This document shows positions 63,258 through 64,000 of a stretch of DNA of 64,000 nucleotides, piece by piece. The notes under the pieces were generated by a model that saw nothing but the letters and a program-made list of their open reading frames with translations, ran no database searches and was not told the DNA's origin. The stretch is from Chryseobacterium sp. BLS98 (GTDB lineage Bacteria; Bacteroidota; Bacteroidia; Flavobacteriales; Weeksellaceae). Within the stretch, counting starts at the first letter, position 1. The number at the start of each line of letters is the position of its first letter. Where the stretch lies: NCBI RefSeq assembly GCF_001045445.1, contig NZ_LFNF01000003.1, positions 310,001 to 374,000 of the forward strand, in the 5' to 3' direction. The position numbers were made by a program, and so were the translations under genes.

Positions 63258-64000
63258 ATGAGAAAAGTAAAGATTGTACTAGGATTATTGTTTTTGGGAT
63301 TTGGAACACTGGCTTATGCGCAGACTACGCAGGCCTCTATTGTGGGAAAAGTAACCGGGCTGGGCAGCACTGCTCAGGAAAAAGTGAAAGTAACGATCGT
63401 GAACGAGTCTACAGGGTTCAGGACGGAAACGGAGACCAACTCGAAAGGGGAATACATTTTCAAAGAAATTCCTTTGGGCGGGCCTTATACGGTTATGGTG
63501 AACGAGGAAAAGAAAGAAGGGTATAACGTCAATTTTGGAGATCAGGTGACCGTCAATATGAGCCTGGGTGGCAGCGAAAAGCAGATAGAAGAGGTGGTTG
63601 TTACCGGAAATCTGAAAAACAAGATCGGAAACCTCGGAGCGGCTACAGCTATTTCGGCAAAAAATATCAGCATGCTGCCGGTAAACGGAAGAAACTTTAC
63701 CAACCTTACTGAGCTTTCCCCGCTAAGCGGAAAAGGAGGAAACCTTTCCGGCCAGCTAGGATCTTCAACCAACTTTACGATTGATGGGATGACGGCTAAA
63801 AATCCAACCTCAGCAGGGTCTACAACCAGCAGAAGTGGTGCCCCGTTTTCTATTTCTATTGAAGCTGTCCGTGAATTTAAAATTACCACCAATCAGTATG
63901 ATGTAACGCTGGGAAGAAGCGGTGGAGGTACGGTAAGTGCTGTTACTAAATCCGGGACGAATAAATTTTCAGGAAGTGCCTGGGAATATCTAAGGACAAA
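63258..64000 (+). CDS. TonB-dependent outer-membrane receptor, N-terminal part (runs off the window)
   Basis: 247 codons are present. A signal peptide (KIVLGLLFLGFGTLAYAQ) is followed by a carboxypeptidase-regulatory-like domain at ~26-105 (TTQASIVGKVTGLGSTAQEK, VNESTGFRTETETNSKGEYI, FKEIPLGGPYTVMV) and the start of the plug (QIEEVVVTGN, then LPVNGRNFTNLTELSP, TNFTIDGMTAKNPTSA, FKITTNQYDVTLGRSGGGTV, SAVTKSGTNKFSGSAWEYLR). The layout is that of the OmpA-related/Oar-like TonB receptors with an N-terminal sandwich. The imported substrate is not evident from the part seen. The barrel lies beyond 64000. Confidence 0.88.
   Translation, partial: MRKVKIVLGLLFLGFGTLAYAQTTQASIVGKVTGLGSTAQEKVKVTIVNESTGFRTETETNSKGEYIFKEIPLGGPYTVMVNEEKKEGYNVNFGDQVTVNMSLGGSEKQIEEVVVTGNLKNKIGNLGAATAISAKNISMLPVNGRNFTNLTELSPLSGKGGNLSGQLGSSTNFTIDGMTAKNPTSAGSTTSRSGAPFSISIEAVREFKITTNQYDVTLGRSGGGTVSAVTKSGTNKFSGSAWEYLRT

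Overview
The window reads as a chromosomal segment of a flavobacterium of the Chryseobacterium type (Bacteroidota, Weeksellaceae). The evidence is: Bacteroidota-style promoters (TAnnTTTG -7 boxes, no Shine-Dalgarno sequences), several secreted proteins ending in a type IX secretion (T9SS) type A sorting domain, a Bacteroidota-type (T6SS-iii) type VI secretion gene set, an S46 dipeptidyl-peptidase, and typical flavobacterial housekeeping genes (rng, HU, polA, ligA). No tRNA, rRNA, CRISPR array or IS transposase was seen. The genus is an inference from gene content, not from a database match.

Layout. 1-3300: end of a curli-type secretion operon (CsgF C-terminus, CsgG with an extra C-terminal beta-barrel, a propeller lipoprotein). 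3.3-10 kb: an orphan LuxR-type regulator, an OsmC protein, two tandem delta-60-repeat T9SS cargo proteins, RNase G, a 29-residue very basic protein and HU. 10.1-26.6 kb: the T6SS-iii island. It holds a regulator with Glu at the receiver phospho-site, then divergently two small TssO-type membrane proteins, a PKD-domain TssP-type protein, TssR, a decayed hcp copy with an intact promoter, ClpV (TssH), a lytic transglycosylase, Hcp-1 (TssD), VgrG (TssI), an unrecognised 284-residue protein, a PAAR-like/lipase effector, an ankyrin-repeat lipoprotein (probable immunity protein) and Hcp-2. Sheath, baseplate and TssN genes are not in the window. 27-34 kb: polA, a minus-strand run of accessory genes including an Imm22-type immunity protein, an MgtC-family protein and an NlpE-like lipoprotein. 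34.6-43.4 kb: S46 peptidase (DPP11-like), a NodB deacetylase/GNAT pair, a metallo-beta-lactamase-fold protein, an M16 peptidase and a GNAT protein. 43.5-54.3 kb: potassium-transport locus with an NtrC-type regulator, three microproteins including KdpF, KdpA, KdpB, KdpC, a porin, a kinase-less KdpD and a separate histidine kinase. 54.3-64 kb: a terpene synthase homologue with a degenerate NSE triad, a small membrane protein, two leucine-rich-repeat T9SS proteins, ligA and the start of a TonB-dependent receptor.

The most interesting signal is regulatory. The 13-bp word GTAGAATTACTAC occurs five times in what I could read of the window, all upstream of hcp sequences: as a pair 21 bp apart before each intact hcp, and once before a decayed hcp relic. 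The proximal copy always ends exactly 49 bp before a TAnnTTTG box. This looks like the binding site of a dedicated T6SS activator, possibly one of the two LuxR-type regulators in the window. A second theme is repeats: a ~190-bp dispersed intergenic element (three good copies and a fragment), a REP-like palindrome, and a ~250-bp element with terminal inverted repeats before kdpD.

Working together, TssO/P/R would form the envelope complex, ClpV would recycle the sheath, the transglycosylase would open peptidoglycan, and Hcp/VgrG would deliver the PAAR-like lipase while the ankyrin lipoprotein protects the producer. In the Kdp locus, the separate KdpD sensor module, the HAMP/PAS kinase and the sigma-54 activator would together replace the usual KdpD/KdpE pair.
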